From positions 2,256,856-2,320,855 of the forward strand of contig NZ_CP015848.1 in the NCBI RefSeq assembly GCF_002105535.1: 64,000 bases of DNA, read 5' to 3'. Shown here piece by piece: positions 8,414-17,237 of this stretch. The translations under genes were made by a program, and so were the position numbers. How positions within the stretch are numbered: the first letter of the stretch is position 1; each line of letters begins with the position of its first letter. Source of the DNA: Magnetospirillum sp. ME-1 (GTDB lineage Bacteria; Pseudomonadota; Alphaproteobacteria; Rhodospirillales; Magnetospirillaceae). A model generated the notes under the pieces. That model worked only from the letters and a program-made list of their open reading frames with translations, did no database searches and had not been told where the DNA came from.

Positions 8414-8464
8414 ATGCGCCAGCCAGCGACGACCGAACGAACGACCCCCGCCGAAAGGAGGTGA
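8414..8464 (+). CDS. Possible 16-residue leader peptide
   Basis: ATG 8414 sits six bases after AAGGAGG and encodes MRQPATTERTTPAERR before TGA. The stop overlaps AAGGAGGTGATCC (8455-8467), complementary to 13 bases of the 16S rRNA 3' end. The next convincing start is 8663, so no gene is placed to use this site. It may be a leader peptide or an accident of GC-rich sequence. Confidence 0.3.
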   Translation: MRQPATTERTTPAERR

Positions 8465-8662
8465 TCCCGTCTCCGCCGCCGGGCGGTCATCCGGCGATCG
8501 GGCGGATCGTCGAGGACGATCCCAGCGAGACAGGAGGAATGCAGCGCGCGGCCACGAGGCCACCGAGCCATCGGTTCCGGAAGCGATTCCGGTGCGCGCT
8601 CCGCTTGCCGACCCACGGCATCGAGGACGCCTGGCGTCCTGAAACCCGATCGGAGGACCGAC

Positions 8663-8803
8663 ATGCTGCACGACTACATCAAGGGACTTTCCCGGCTCAA
8701 GCTCCGCGAAATCCAGCTTTCGGCCAGCGCCAGCGATTCCCTGCGGCAGCTCGCCATCCTCGAGCTCTCCCGCCGGGCGATCCTGTCGGGGAAGGGCTAC
8801 TAG
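8663..8803 (+). CDS. Small hypothetical protein, 46 aa
   Basis: ATG 8663 follows CGGAGGACCGAC. The 46-residue product is helical and basic (YIKGLSRLKLREIQLSAS, ILELSRRAILSGKGY). No domain recognised. The stop at 8801-8803 is followed by CGGCACCATATCC, a weak version of the upstream element, ahead of the 8859 gene. Confidence 0.55.
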   Translation: MLHDYIKGLSRLKLREIQLSASASDSLRQLAILELSRRAILSGKGY

Positions 8804-8858
8804 GAACGGCACCATATCCGGCTCCGGAAGACACCGGGGCCGGACAGGGGAGGATGGA

Positions 8859-9122
8859 ATGGACAGCGGGAAGAACGCAGCATCCGGAACCCCTTTCCGG
8901 ACGAAGGACGATCGCCACGCGGCGCTCATGGACGAGCTGTCCCGGACGGCTCAGGACCATGGCTGGCTCGTGAAGGAGAGGCAGGGCCGCGAGGGTCCGG
9001 TGCGCCCGGACGGCAGACGCTGGCGCTACCTTGCCGGCCCGCTCGGCGGGGAGCCCACGGAAGGATTCGACACCCTGCCGCCATTGGCCCGCTGGGTGGA
9101 GAAGATGGCGTCCATCGCATAG
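8859..9122 (+). CDS. Small hypothetical protein, 87 aa
   Basis: ATG 8859 follows GGGGAGGATGGA. Soluble; N-terminal 20 residues polar, then a helix (DDRHAALMDELSRTAQDHG) and a beta-like part (GRRWRYLAGPLGGEP). Family not recognised. It is the last small gene before the conjugation-associated block; a short AGGAAGG/CCTTCCT hairpin follows at 9142-9162. Confidence 0.7.
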   Translation: MDSGKNAASGTPFRTKDDRHAALMDELSRTAQDHGWLVKERQGREGPVRPDGRRWRYLAGPLGGEPTEGFDTLPPLARWVEKMASIA

Positions 9123-9254
9123 GCGGCGGGGAGGCTGGATCAGGAAGGATCCAAGCCTTCCTTCACGTCCGTTCCATTTCGCGCACCTATGGGAAAGGGT
9201 CTCGCCCGCCCCCTCGTTCCCCAATCGCACTCCATCCGATCCGACCGGCCTGTT

Positions 9255-9268
9255 CCGGCCCCAACTTC
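9255..9268 (+). promoter_or_regulatory. Conserved upstream element
   Basis: CCGGCCCCAACTTC, 78 bases before the 9347 start; identical to the 5295 copy. It lies in the 224-base gap heading the coupling-protein block. Confidence 0.55.
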
Positions 9269-9346
9269 TCCCGTGCGCGGCACCGAGCCGCCGTACACGC
9301 TGGCGCGTCCCGAGAGGCGGCCGCAGCAGAAGGGAGGGATTCCGTC

Positions 9347-9907
9347 ATGGCACGCAAGAACGTCACCGACCCGGCCGCCATCCTGGCCGGACTGAACAAG
9401 AGCTCCAAGGAGCGCGACGAGAAGAAGGCCGAGAAGGAGCGGCTGCTCCGCGAGAAGAAGGAGCGCGAGATCGCCGAGGCCAAGCGCCGGGCGGAAGAGC
9501 GCGAGCGCCGGGCCCGCGATGCCGAACGCGCCGAGCGTGAAAGGGTCGAGGCCCAGCGCAAGGCCACCATCGAAGCGGTCCGGCTGTCCGTCGGCACCAT
9601 CGGCGACAACGCGGGCTTCTACTCCCGAGACATCCCGAGCACCAGCTTCATCCGCGGCATGTTCCTCCTGGCCTGCGACGCTCTCGACGGCGGCGACAAG
9701 CGCTTCATCGCGGCCTGCGAAGCCCGCGCACGCAAGGAGGACGAGAAGATCGAGAGCGCGCGAGCCGAGCGCGCCGCCCGGCGCTCCCAGGGCGGCGCCG
9801 AAGCCGAAGGGACCGACCTCGCTGGAGCGGGCGATCGGAGCGGAGGCGATGAGACGCAGTCCGCTTCCGGAGATCCGCAGGGCGGCGCTGGCGTCGAAGC
9901 GGCTTAA
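9347..9907 (+). CDS. Coiled-coil protein upstream of the coupling ATPase
   Basis: A 186-residue protein starting at ATG 9347 behind AGGGAGGGATTCCGTC. Residues about 15-75 are an almost uninterrupted Lys/Glu/Arg coiled coil (SKERDEKKAEKERLLREKKE and following). A globular part follows (SVGTIGDNAGFYSRDIPS, TSFIRGMFLLACDALDGGD), then a charged low-complexity C-terminus ending in glycine, alanine and glutamate. It directly precedes the T4CP gene in the same direction, so a role in conjugation or plasmid maintenance is inferred from context only. Confidence 0.8.
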   Translation: MARKNVTDPAAILAGLNKSSKERDEKKAEKERLLREKKEREIAEAKRRAEERERRARDAERAERERVEAQRKATIEAVRLSVGTIGDNAGFYSRDIPSTSFIRGMFLLACDALDGGDKRFIAACEARARKEDEKIESARAERAARRSQGGAEAEGTDLAGAGDRSGGDETQSASGDPQGGAGVEAA

Positions 9908-9990
9908 GCGCCGCGACCTCGGCTTCGCCGGGGGATGATCGGGACGGAAGGGGGTGGCCATGGCCGCCCCCTTCGACGTTCCGCCCCTCT

Positions 9991-10004
9991 CCGCCCCCAT
10001 CTTC
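9991..10004 (+). promoter_or_regulatory. Conserved upstream element
   Basis: CCGCCCCCATCTTC, 31 bases before the coupling-protein start at 10036. Confidence 0.5.
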
Positions 10005-10035
10005 GCCGGACGCCAGCAACCGAAGGAGCGCCGGC

Positions 10036-12405
10036 ATGAAGTCCTTCCTCGCATTCCTCCACTGGGTCTGGGGGCCGCTGCTCGTGGCCGCCTGCTTCCC
10101 TCTTTCCATCGCGCACTTCGATCCGTCGAGCGGGGGCTCGGGCTACGGCTTCGCCTGGCAGGCCACCATCGCCTTGGCCCCCCTTCTCGTCTGCCTCGCC
10201 AAGGTCTATATCCAGACGAACTTCTCGCCCGGCACCTTCCGGATGGCGGGATTCACCTACCTGTCCGCGATGGTCTATTCCGGATGGCTGGGATGGACCG
10301 ACCTCATCGGAGACATCCGCATCGCCGGACAAGCCGACGGCTTCCACCTGCTGATCCTCATCGGCTGCGCCATCACCTTCTCCGTGGCGACGGCCCTCTG
10401 GGTCTTCAAGGGCACCGTCAAGCTGCGCAACGCCGTCATGCTCCGGATCGTCCGCACCGAGTGGTACCAGCGGATCATGGACATGCACATCGACATGAAC
10501 GCCGAAGGCCTGCACGGCCTCCAGTGGCTCATGGACAAGGGCGAGGCGAAGAAGAAGTACCCGGCGAAATTCGGACTCATCCTCGGAGAGCCCTACCAGC
10601 ACAACCGCTTGGCCATCGCCGCCCAGCTCGCCTCGGAAGCGGCCGCCGCAGCGAAGACCTTCCTCACCGGCGGCCTCGTGGCGACCGGCGGAGGCCCGAA
10701 GAAGGCCTGGAACGTCATCCGCTACGAGCTGAACTTCGGCATGACCAACCTCGTCGGCCCGCCGCGGACCGGCAAGGCGACCACCTTCGGTGTGAACAAT
10801 CTGCTCAACTGGCAGTCCGGCGGCTCGAAGGGGAACGTCAACATCATCGCCCCCTTCAATGTGCTGGACCCGAAGGGCGAGCTGTTCGCCATGACGGGCA
10901 TCGCCCGCGCCCGCCGCGGACGCCGGGCCATCCCGCTGGACCCGCTCAACGTCCTCGGCAACGGCTTCTACGCCGACGACGACGATGTCTCCCGCGAGAC
11001 CGGCGAGTACGTCCGAAACCACCGCTGGCGCTGCAATCCCTTCGACTTCATCTCCGATCGGCCCCTGAAGTTCCAGGCATCGATCGAAGGGCTGATCGAA
11101 CCCCTCTTTCCGATGGCGAAAGGCGGCGGCGACGATTTCTGGAACAACGACGGCAAGAAGACCCTCACCGGCTTCTGGGCCTGGCTCGCCGACACCAGCC
11201 ATTGGTTCGACGGCAGTCCGATAGAACGGGACGACATCCGCCGCAACCCAGCAACCGCCTCGGACTTCCTCGCCATGAGCTTCGACGACCTCGAGAAGCT
11301 GCGGAAGGTCATGGCGTCCGGAATCGTCTACGACGAGAACGGCACCGAAATCCGCATCGCCTCCATCCGCGACTTCCCCGAGGTCGGCATGGGCATTCCG
11401 AAGAGGATGGCCAACGAGCTCGAGCGCACCATGAAGTCCGAGAAGCAATGGTCCGGCCTCGCCTCGACCATCCAGGTCCAGATGCGCTGGTGCGACCAGT
11501 CCATGCGCGAGTGCATGACCCGCTCGGGTTGCGCCCATGGTACGACCGTCGGCTCCCACGACACCTCGGAGTTCAAGGAGGACGCCGCCCGGTTCGAGCC
11601 CTTCAACTTCAAGTCTCTCTGGGACGGCAAGAGCGACGTCTACCTGATCGTGCCCGACACCCGCATGGACATCCTCGGTCCCTGGCTCCGCATGATGGTC
11701 TGCGGGCTGGCCAATGTCCTCAAGGAGAACGTCCATCGGATGGAAGGGCGCTACACCGTCTTCCTGCTGGACGAGCTGGCCACCGTTGGCTCGATGAACG
11801 AGGTGCTCCGCATGGCCGGATACGCCCCGGGCATCGGCATCCATCTGGTCATGATCTGGCAGGCCATCGGCCAGATCAAGAACGAGAAGAGCGGCTACGG
11901 CCCCGATGGCTTCACCACCATCATGGCCTCGTCCTACGCCAAGATCTTCCTCGGCGCCGCAGATCTCGACACCGCCGAGCTGATCACCAAGACGGCGGGC
12001 AAGACCACCGCCCAGGCGGAATCGACCAACATGAGCGGCGGCACCGGCCAGATCTCCGCCAACGTGTCCAGCTCGACGCAGACGGCCTCGGTCGATCTCG
12101 TCTCGCTGCAGAAGGTGCTGGGCACGTCGAGGAACCATGGCTGGTGCGTGTTCAGCCGGGAGACCAGAACTCTGCTCTACGAGAAGCAGTTCTACTACCT
12201 GGATTCCTACTTCAGGGAGAACGGCCGTCCGGTCTTCCCGACGCCCAACCCGTTCGACATCGCCGAGCAGCGCAAGTGGATGGACCGCCAGCGCTCCAAG
12301 GGAATCGAACCGGCAAACCGGCCCGGCGCCGCGCCCGAAGAAGCGCCCCCGCCGAATCCCGGCAGGCTTCCCAAGGGCCTTCCGGTCCGTCCACCGGCCC
12401 CGTGA
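10036..12405 (+). CDS. Type IV coupling protein, VirD4/TraG family ATPase
   Basis: A 789-residue inner-membrane ATPase that would link the relaxosome to a type IV secretion channel. Four hydrophobic segments lie in the first 125 residues (about 8-26, 41-60, 69-88, 103-122), more than the two typical of VirD4. The Walker A motif VGPPRTGKATT is near residue 241; the residue after GK is Ala rather than Ser/Thr, although Thr follows. Walker B VFLLDELATVG is near 575, followed by the TraG-type segment IHLVMIWQAIGQIK. The C-terminus is proline-rich. It starts after AAGGAGCGCCGGC and heads a rightward block with membrane and AAA+ proteins. No VirB-like channel genes are visible in the window. Confidence 0.92.
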   Translation: MKSFLAFLHWVWGPLLVAACFPLSIAHFDPSSGGSGYGFAWQATIALAPLLVCLAKVYIQTNFSPGTFRMAGFTYLSAMVYSGWLGWTDLIGDIRIAGQADGFHLLILIGCAITFSVATALWVFKGTVKLRNAVMLRIVRTEWYQRIMDMHIDMNAEGLHGLQWLMDKGEAKKKYPAKFGLILGEPYQHNRLAIAAQLASEAAAAAKTFLTGGLVATGGGPKKAWNVIRYELNFGMTNLVGPPRTGKATTFGVNNLLNWQSGGSKGNVNIIAPFNVLDPKGELFAMTGIARARRGRRAIPLDPLNVLGNGFYADDDDVSRETGEYVRNHRWRCNPFDFISDRPLKFQASIEGLIEPLFPMAKGGGDDFWNNDGKKTLTGFWAWLADTSHWFDGSPIERDDIRRNPATASDFLAMSFDDLEKLRKVMASGIVYDENGTEIRIASIRDFPEVGMGIPKRMANELERTMKSEKQWSGLASTIQVQMRWCDQSMRECMTRSGCAHGTTVGSHDTSEFKEDAARFEPFNFKSLWDGKSDVYLIVPDTRMDILGPWLRMMVCGLANVLKENVHRMEGRYTVFLLDELATVGSMNEVLRMAGYAPGIGIHLVMIWQAIGQIKNEKSGYGPDGFTTIMASSYAKIFLGAADLDTAELITKTAGKTTAQAESTNMSGGTGQISANVSSSTQTASVDLVSLQKVLGTSRNHGWCVFSRETRTLLYEKQFYYLDSYFRENGRPVFPTPNPFDIAEQRKWMDRQRSKGIEPANRPGAAPEEAPPPNPGRLPKGLPVRPPAP

Positions 12406-12474
12406 GGATCGGGAACCAGGGCAGCGGGCGTCGGCATCACCGGCGCCCGCCCCGCATTCCCGGGTCCGCTCCAT

Positions 12475-12488
12475 CCGCTCCCATCTTC
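12475..12488 (+). promoter_or_regulatory. Conserved upstream element
   Basis: CCGCTCCCATCTTC, 33 bases before the 12522 start. Confidence 0.5.
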
Positions 12489-12521
12489 GTCCCGGGAATC
12501 ACCCCTCGGGAGAACGCCAGA

Positions 12522-13331
12522 ATGCAGAAGGAACCCTCGGGCGCCGCCAAGCCCGCCACCCCGGCCGCGGCTCCGGCCCGCGCGAACGCCACGCCCTCCG
12601 CAGCGCCGGCACGCGCCAACGCCATGCCATCAACCAGCCCTGCCCGCGCGGCCGCTCCGTCGCCTGCGCCGGTCCGCGCGCCTGCCGCCATGCCCTCGCT
12701 GGCCACCGCGCCGAAGGCCAAGCCGGAACCCGAAGCCGCGCCGGAGGCGAAGAGCCTGAAGACCGGCGGCATCCTCGCGGGCGTGCTGGCGGCCCTGGTG
12801 GGCGCCTGGCTGCTGTGGCCGGCCGCCCCCACCGACAACCTCACCCCGCAGCAGGTGCAGGCCCGCGTCGAGCACTTCCAGCAGGCGGCCGCCTCCGGCC
12901 TGATCACCATGCCGAAGGTGGATCTCGATAGCCCGAAGGCCGTGGAGCAGGCCGCCGTCCAGATCGCCGCCATGCCGATGAAGGACGAGAAGGCCAAGGC
13001 GGCCCTCGCCAAGGAGCTCCGCGCCGAAGCGGCGAAGCCCGCCGCCCAGAGGACCAAGGAATTCGAGGTCGTCCGCTTCAACGACGACTGCGAGATCGAC
13101 GGCGACACCATCACCGTCACGGCCCCCGGGCTCCTTCCCACCACGCTCCGTCTCGAACGGGACTGGCAGACCCTGATCATCCCGAAGGCCAAGGGCCAGC
13201 CGACCACCATCACGGTCTATGGCTCCCACGATGGCTACGGCGGCGAGACCGTCGGCCTCTCGACCGAACGCGGCGAGCTGCCGATGCCGATCTTCAAGCA
13301 GAACCAGTCCATCGACTTCACCATCCCCTGA
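12522..13331 (+). CDS. Single-pass membrane protein with Ala/Pro-rich N-terminus
   Basis: A 269-residue protein. Residues 1-78 are alanine/proline-rich with repeated PARANA-type units; one membrane segment follows (ILAGVLAALVGAWLLWPAA, about 85-104); the rest is a soluble domain with a helical part (VQARVEHFQQAAASGLI) and a beta-rich C-terminus (CEIDGDTITVTAPGLLP, QPTTITVYGSHDGYGG). The arrangement of linker, anchor and periplasmic or cytoplasmic domain resembles T4SS accessory proteins, but no family was recognised. It is 116 bases behind the coupling protein and 29 bases ahead of the first AAA+ gene. Confidence 0.8.
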   Translation: MQKEPSGAAKPATPAAAPARANATPSAAPARANAMPSTSPARAAAPSPAPVRAPAAMPSLATAPKAKPEPEAAPEAKSLKTGGILAGVLAALVGAWLLWPAAPTDNLTPQQVQARVEHFQQAAASGLITMPKVDLDSPKAVEQAAVQIAAMPMKDEKAKAALAKELRAEAAKPAAQRTKEFEVVRFNDDCEIDGDTITVTAPGLLPTTLRLERDWQTLIIPKAKGQPTTITVYGSHDGYGGETVGLSTERGELPMPIFKQNQSIDFTIP

Positions 13332-13360
13332 TTCCAAGGCCCACGAGCACGGAGATCGCC

Positions 13361-14707
13361 ATGAGCCAGCCCCTTCCGACCCGGGTCTACCCGTCCTTCT
13401 TCATCGCCGCCGCAGCGGGGGCGATCGGGATCCACTACGCCCAGAGCATCATCCCCCAGGCGGTTCCCTATGCCGCCTGGGGAGGCGCGGTCGCCGCCGG
13501 CGGCTGGCTCCTCTACCTCATGCAGAGCCTGCCGGCCTCCGTGCTGCGGGTCATCGACGCCGCGAAGGCCAGGCACGACGATCTCCAGAACCAGGCGAGC
13601 GCTACCCCGCCCGCCCCGCCGCTGGCCATCGACCCGAACCACGTCAAGGCCGTGCTCGAGCATTGCGTGTTCGGTCAGCAGCACCTCATCGACCTCATCG
13701 TCAAGGATCTCGATCTCGCGGGAGCGAGCGGAGTCCGCAGCCGCCCAATCCTGTCCATGGCGCTCGGAGGCCCGGGCGGACACGGCAAGACGCTGATCGC
13801 CGAATGCCTCGCCTACGCCGTCTTCGGCGACGCCAATGCCCGGATCAGCATCCGCGCCCAGGACTTCGCGAACGATGTCTCCGCGCTGATCTCCGCCATG
13901 GGAGCGGGCGGCGCGCTCCGCCGCGTCGTGTTCTTCGACGAGATCGACAAGATGGGCGCCGCCGGCATCGACCTGCTCAAGGGGCTGGTCGAGCGCGATA
14001 CCTACGAGACGGGAGGCGTCCGCCATCCCACCACCGACCTCATCGTCATCGCCTCCCTGTCCGAAAGCGCGAACGGCGCCGAGATCGGGCGCATCGCCAA
14101 GGAGAAGGCGGCCCCCGAGCACGCGAAGAGCCGAGTGAAGGAGATCAAGGCCCTCGTCTCCCCCATCCTCGGAAGCACCACCAACATCCTCGACATCGTC
14201 GATGGCGTCGCCTACTTCACCGACATCGCCTTCCTCGACGCGCTGACGCTCAAGATCTCCGACCAGCTCGCCGCCCACGACTGCGAACTGGCCGTGCCGC
14301 ACCCCAGCGTGCTCGTCCCCGTCTACCAGGAAGCCGTCGCCGCCAACGACCCGACGCCGCGGTTCGCCGGCAACTGGGCCGCGAAGCACCTGCCGAAGGC
14401 CATCTCCGACTTCCTCGCCCCGCATGTCCGCAGCGGAAAGCCGTTCCAGACGCCGCCGCAGGTCGATGTGCTCGGCAGCATGCAGGGCGACGACCTCCAC
14501 GTCCTCGTCGTCATGCACGACGACAGCAACAACCCGGAGCCTATCCCCGCGCCCGAGGAGGATGCGGACGGCCAGGATCATGGATGGGAAGAACCGCAAG
14601 CCACTCCGTCCCACGCGCCGGCCCCGCACCACGCCGAGCCTGCACCGCAAGCCACGGCGAAGCCCGCATCGAACGGATCCGTCATGGACCAGCTGAAGCC
14701 CTACTGA
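13361..14707 (+). CDS. Membrane-anchored ClpB-like AAA+ ATPase
   Basis: A 448-residue protein. Two hydrophobic segments (about residues 9-30 and 35-55) precede an AAA+ domain of the ClpA/ClpB D2 type: Walker A GGPGGHGKT near 137, Walker B RVVFFDEIDK near 190 and a sensor-1-like IVIASLSES. The region where ClpB proteins carry the ALIxR arginine finger reads ALVSPILGSTTN, so the finger appears lost. The last 60 residues are His/Pro/Ala-rich. It lies immediately upstream of a second, complete ClpB-like ATPase, suggesting a mixed AAA+ complex at the membrane next to the coupling protein. The substrate is unknown. Confidence 0.85.
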   Translation: MSQPLPTRVYPSFFIAAAAGAIGIHYAQSIIPQAVPYAAWGGAVAAGGWLLYLMQSLPASVLRVIDAAKARHDDLQNQASATPPAPPLAIDPNHVKAVLEHCVFGQQHLIDLIVKDLDLAGASGVRSRPILSMALGGPGGHGKTLIAECLAYAVFGDANARISIRAQDFANDVSALISAMGAGGALRRVVFFDEIDKMGAAGIDLLKGLVERDTYETGGVRHPTTDLIVIASLSESANGAEIGRIAKEKAAPEHAKSRVKEIKALVSPILGSTTNILDIVDGVAYFTDIAFLDALTLKISDQLAAHDCELAVPHPSVLVPVYQEAVAANDPTPRFAGNWAAKHLPKAISDFLAPHVRSGKPFQTPPQVDVLGSMQGDDLHVLVVMHDDSNNPEPIPAPEEDADGQDHGWEEPQATPSHAPAPHHAEPAPQATAKPASNGSVMDQLKPY

Positions 14708-14723
14708 GCCGGGACCGATCCCA

Positions 14724-14737
14724 ACGGCCCCACATTC
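14724..14737 (+). promoter_or_regulatory. Conserved upstream element
   Basis: ACGGCCCCACATTC, 30 bases before the 14767 start, with GATC eight bases upstream of GGCCCC. Confidence 0.5.
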
Positions 14738-14766
14738 ACCACGGAACCGCAGGAAAGGAGACATCC

Positions 14767-15915
14767 ATGAACCAGCCGCTCACTCCGCGCTCGGCCAAGT
14801 ATCGCGCGAACTACGAAGCCGCTCTGGCGAAGATCGACCTGATCGACAAGAAGGCGGCCATGTCCAAGTGGAACTGGGCTGACATCCGCGTAAAGATCGT
14901 CGGTGTCCCCGGCGACCTGGACCGTCCAGCCAAGCTGTTCGGCCAGGACGAAGCCGTCGATCAGGTCATCTACGGAATCCGCAATCGCAAGAGCAACGAG
15001 CCAGCAGCCTTCCTGTTCGTCGGGAAGCCCGGCCTCGGCAAATCGCAGCTGGCCAAAATCCTGGAGAAGGCACTCGATCTTCCGATCGTCACCTTCGATT
15101 TCGCCAAGGAGAACCCGGATACCGGGCCGAACATGCTGTTCGGAGGGAACCCGCAGTATGCCGGGGCAAACGAAGGGCGTCTCATCCTCGCCATCAAGCA
15201 GAATCCCAACGGGCTCATCGTCCTCATCGACGAATTCGAGAAGCCGATCCTCGGCTATCGAGGTGGTCCGCCCGAAAACTCACCGTTCGCCACGGCGTTC
15301 TACGGCGCGCTCAACGACGGCAAGGTGCAGTCCGCATTCAGCAATGAGACTGTCGACTGCTCCAAGGTCATCTTCATCTTCACTTCGAACCTCAAAGCCC
15401 CGGAAGTCACCCAGGCCAAGAAGACCATCGGCCCGCTCTACGCAGACGGATATGACCCGAACAGCGGAACCGGCGTCCCGATATTCGACGGGCAGAAGCT
15501 GGGCAAGCTCGTCTCCGACATGAAGGTCATCCTGAATGATTCGGGCAAGGGCCTTCCGGAGGCGCTCATCCGCCGGTTTGGCTCGAACTTCGTCGTGTTC
15601 CGCGAGCTGGACAGGCATGACGCCTTTCATCTCTCGATTTCGCTGGCCGTCCAGATCGTCGAGGAACGGAAGTTCAAGCTGGATCTGGCGGAGCACTTCG
15701 ATCACGACATTGCCTTCGAGGCCGTGCGTCAGCTCCTCTCGACCGGCTCCGTCTTCAACGCCAGCCTTGTGGCCTCGACGATGACCAACCTCGTGAGTCC
15801 CGCTCTCATACAGTTCGAGGTCGAGGCCTGCCAGCAAGGGTTGGACACCGAGAACATGCCCATCTCCTTGGGCTTCGACGCCATGAGCGGTCGCGTCATC
15901 GTCCAAGCCGTCTGA
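14767..15915 (+). CDS. ClpB-like AAA+ ATPase, soluble
   Basis: A 382-residue AAA+ protein starting after CAGGAAAGGAGACATCC. N-terminal helical segment, then Walker A GKPGLGKS near residue 86, Walker B LIVLIDEFEK near 149, sensor 1 VIFIFTSN and a full ALIRRFG segment that supplies the arginine finger. A C-terminal helical lid follows. It lacks the N-domain, the D1 ring and the membrane segments of its upstream neighbour. Codon usage is less GC-biased than in the flanking genes (for example GACATTGCC, CTCATACAG), suggesting a different history. Likely acts with the 13361 product, possibly in assembly or disassembly of the transfer machinery; inferred. Confidence 0.88.
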   Translation: MNQPLTPRSAKYRANYEAALAKIDLIDKKAAMSKWNWADIRVKIVGVPGDLDRPAKLFGQDEAVDQVIYGIRNRKSNEPAAFLFVGKPGLGKSQLAKILEKALDLPIVTFDFAKENPDTGPNMLFGGNPQYAGANEGRLILAIKQNPNGLIVLIDEFEKPILGYRGGPPENSPFATAFYGALNDGKVQSAFSNETVDCSKVIFIFTSNLKAPEVTQAKKTIGPLYADGYDPNSGTGVPIFDGQKLGKLVSDMKVILNDSGKGLPEALIRRFGSNFVVFRELDRHDAFHLSISLAVQIVEERKFKLDLAEHFDHDIAFEAVRQLLSTGSVFNASLVASTMTNLVSPALIQFEVEACQQGLDTENMPISLGFDAMSGRVIVQAV

Positions 15916-15931
15916 ACCCGAGGAGGAACCG

Positions 15932-16339
15932 ATGTCCGCGCAGATCCCCGTCCGCTTCCTCGCGGTCTTCAACACGAACCACCGCTGGCGCATGACCTGC
16001 GGCGCGGCGATCGGCATGCTCGCTGTCCATCTCATGTCCGGACCGATCGGCGGAGGAACCGCCACCGGACCGGCAGGAGGGCAGGCGTCCCAGGGCGCCG
16101 TCAATGCGCCGGGACCGCAGGCGGCCGCCCCATCGGGACAGCACGCCGGCCCTGCCCCGACCGCCCTGCCCGCAGGAGGCGGACAGCCCGCAGCGCCCAC
16201 GACCGCCTCCACCGGCCCCGCCGCGCCGAAGAAGGCCTCGACGCCGCCCGTCATCATGGAGGGCCCCGCCCCCCGCACCGCCCCGGCTCCCAGAAGCGGC
16301 GCCATCGTCGAAGGCGACATCGGCCCCTCCACCCATTGA
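15932..16339 (+). CDS. Single-pass membrane protein, Pro/Ala/Gly-rich
   Basis: A 135-residue protein starting after GAGGAGGAACC, 16 bases behind the AAA+ gene. One hydrophobic segment lies near residues 21-37 (MTCGAAIGMLAVHLMSG), followed by about 95 residues of proline/alanine/glycine-rich linker (GPAPTALPAGGGQPAAP). This looks like a membrane-anchored, extended periplasmic protein. No family recognised; it ends 10 bases before the next gene, so both are probably one transcript with the ATPase. Confidence 0.75.
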   Translation: MSAQIPVRFLAVFNTNHRWRMTCGAAIGMLAVHLMSGPIGGGTATGPAGGQASQGAVNAPGPQAAAPSGQHAGPAPTALPAGGGQPAAPTTASTGPAAPKKASTPPVIMEGPAPRTAPAPRSGAIVEGDIGPSTH

Positions 16340-16349
16340 GGAGCACGCG

Positions 16350-17225
16350 ATGAAGAAGATCATCCTCACCCTGATCGTCGTCGTGATCATCATCCAGGGC
16401 GCAAGCTGGCTGATGGGCGGCATGTCCCGATCCGGTTCCGGAGGTTCCGGCGTCTCCGTCGGAAACGGTGGGGCGAACACCGGCGGCGTCAGCGTCGGCC
16501 CGGTGAAGGGCACGGCGGCAGGAGCCACCGCCGGCGACGGCAAGCAGTGCGCGGTCATGCATGGAGCGAGGCCCGCCGCGTTCCCCTCGCTGCCCGCCTA
16601 CGAGCCCGGCGAAGAACCCCGCGCCGGCCTCCTCGCCTTCGTCTACGAGACGCCTGGCTTCGCCTCCATCGACGCAATCCAGAGCGTCGGGGATGGCACG
16701 CAGCCGAATCTCGGATGGTTCCGCTGGAAGCCCGCCCGCAAGGGCGAGATGCACCTGTTCGACGCCGGATCGGGCACCGGCATGGCCACCAGCCGCGCGC
16801 TCAGCTACATCCTGCGGGGTGGACACGAGATCCCGTTCGGCGGGTCCGCAACCGAAACCCTGCGGCTCCAATACCCCGAGCTGAAGACCGGCCTGCGCTG
16901 CTCGATGCATAGGCCCACGCACGACGAGCACCTCAGGAGGGAGGCGAAGGCCCAGGATATGCGCTGGAACCGCTCCCGCGAGGAAGCGGCCCGCCCGGAC
17001 CCCCAGCAGCCCCGCAGGGCCGAGCCGATCCGTCCCGAAGCCGCGCCTAGGGCGGAACGGCCCATCATCTCGCCCGGCAGCATAGGGATGATCAGATCGC
17101 CCTACCACTACCACGGCGCCGGGTACCGGCATGTCCACGCCGCGATGAACGGCCTGGCGGTGGCGCGGGCGGCGACGGGCATCCTCCATTCGGTCCGCAA
17201 GACGGCCGAGATGATGCACGAGTAG
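16350..17225 (+). CDS. Membrane-anchored periplasmic protein, 291 aa
   Basis: Starts MKKIILTLIVVVIIIQGAS after GAGGAGCACGCG; residues 4-22 form a signal anchor. A Gly/Ser-rich linker (residues 25-55) leads to a compact domain with two cysteines (KQCAVMHGARP, LKTGLRCSMHRP) that could form a disulfide outside the cytoplasm. The C-terminal third is Arg/Pro-rich and then His/Tyr-rich (SPYHYHGAGYRHVHAAMNG). Last gene of the rightward 9.3-17.2 kb block; transcription probably stops at the hairpin at 17238-17278. Function unknown. Confidence 0.8.
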   Translation: MKKIILTLIVVVIIIQGASWLMGGMSRSGSGGSGVSVGNGGANTGGVSVGPVKGTAAGATAGDGKQCAVMHGARPAAFPSLPAYEPGEEPRAGLLAFVYETPGFASIDAIQSVGDGTQPNLGWFRWKPARKGEMHLFDAGSGTGMATSRALSYILRGGHEIPFGGSATETLRLQYPELKTGLRCSMHRPTHDEHLRREAKAQDMRWNRSREEAARPDPQQPRRAEPIRPEAAPRAERPIISPGSIGMIRSPYHYHGAGYRHVHAAMNGLAVARAATGILHSVRKTAEMMHE

Positions 17226-17237
17226 GACCGGACATGG

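Noticed and set aside
8539-8973. Plus-strand frame overlapping the 8663 and 8859 genes
   Set aside because: Has a GGAGG before its ATG but Arg/Pro-rich residues and overlaps two better-supported genes.
9904-12474. Long minus-strand open frame opposite the coupling-protein gene
   Set aside because: Biased, His/Gly/Ala/Arg-rich residue content and no motifs; it is the antisense of the T4CP gene with high third-position GC.
10036-17225. Complete VirB-type secretion channel
   Set aside because: Only the coupling protein is recognisable; no VirB4, VirB6, VirB8-10 or VirB11 motifs were seen in the window.
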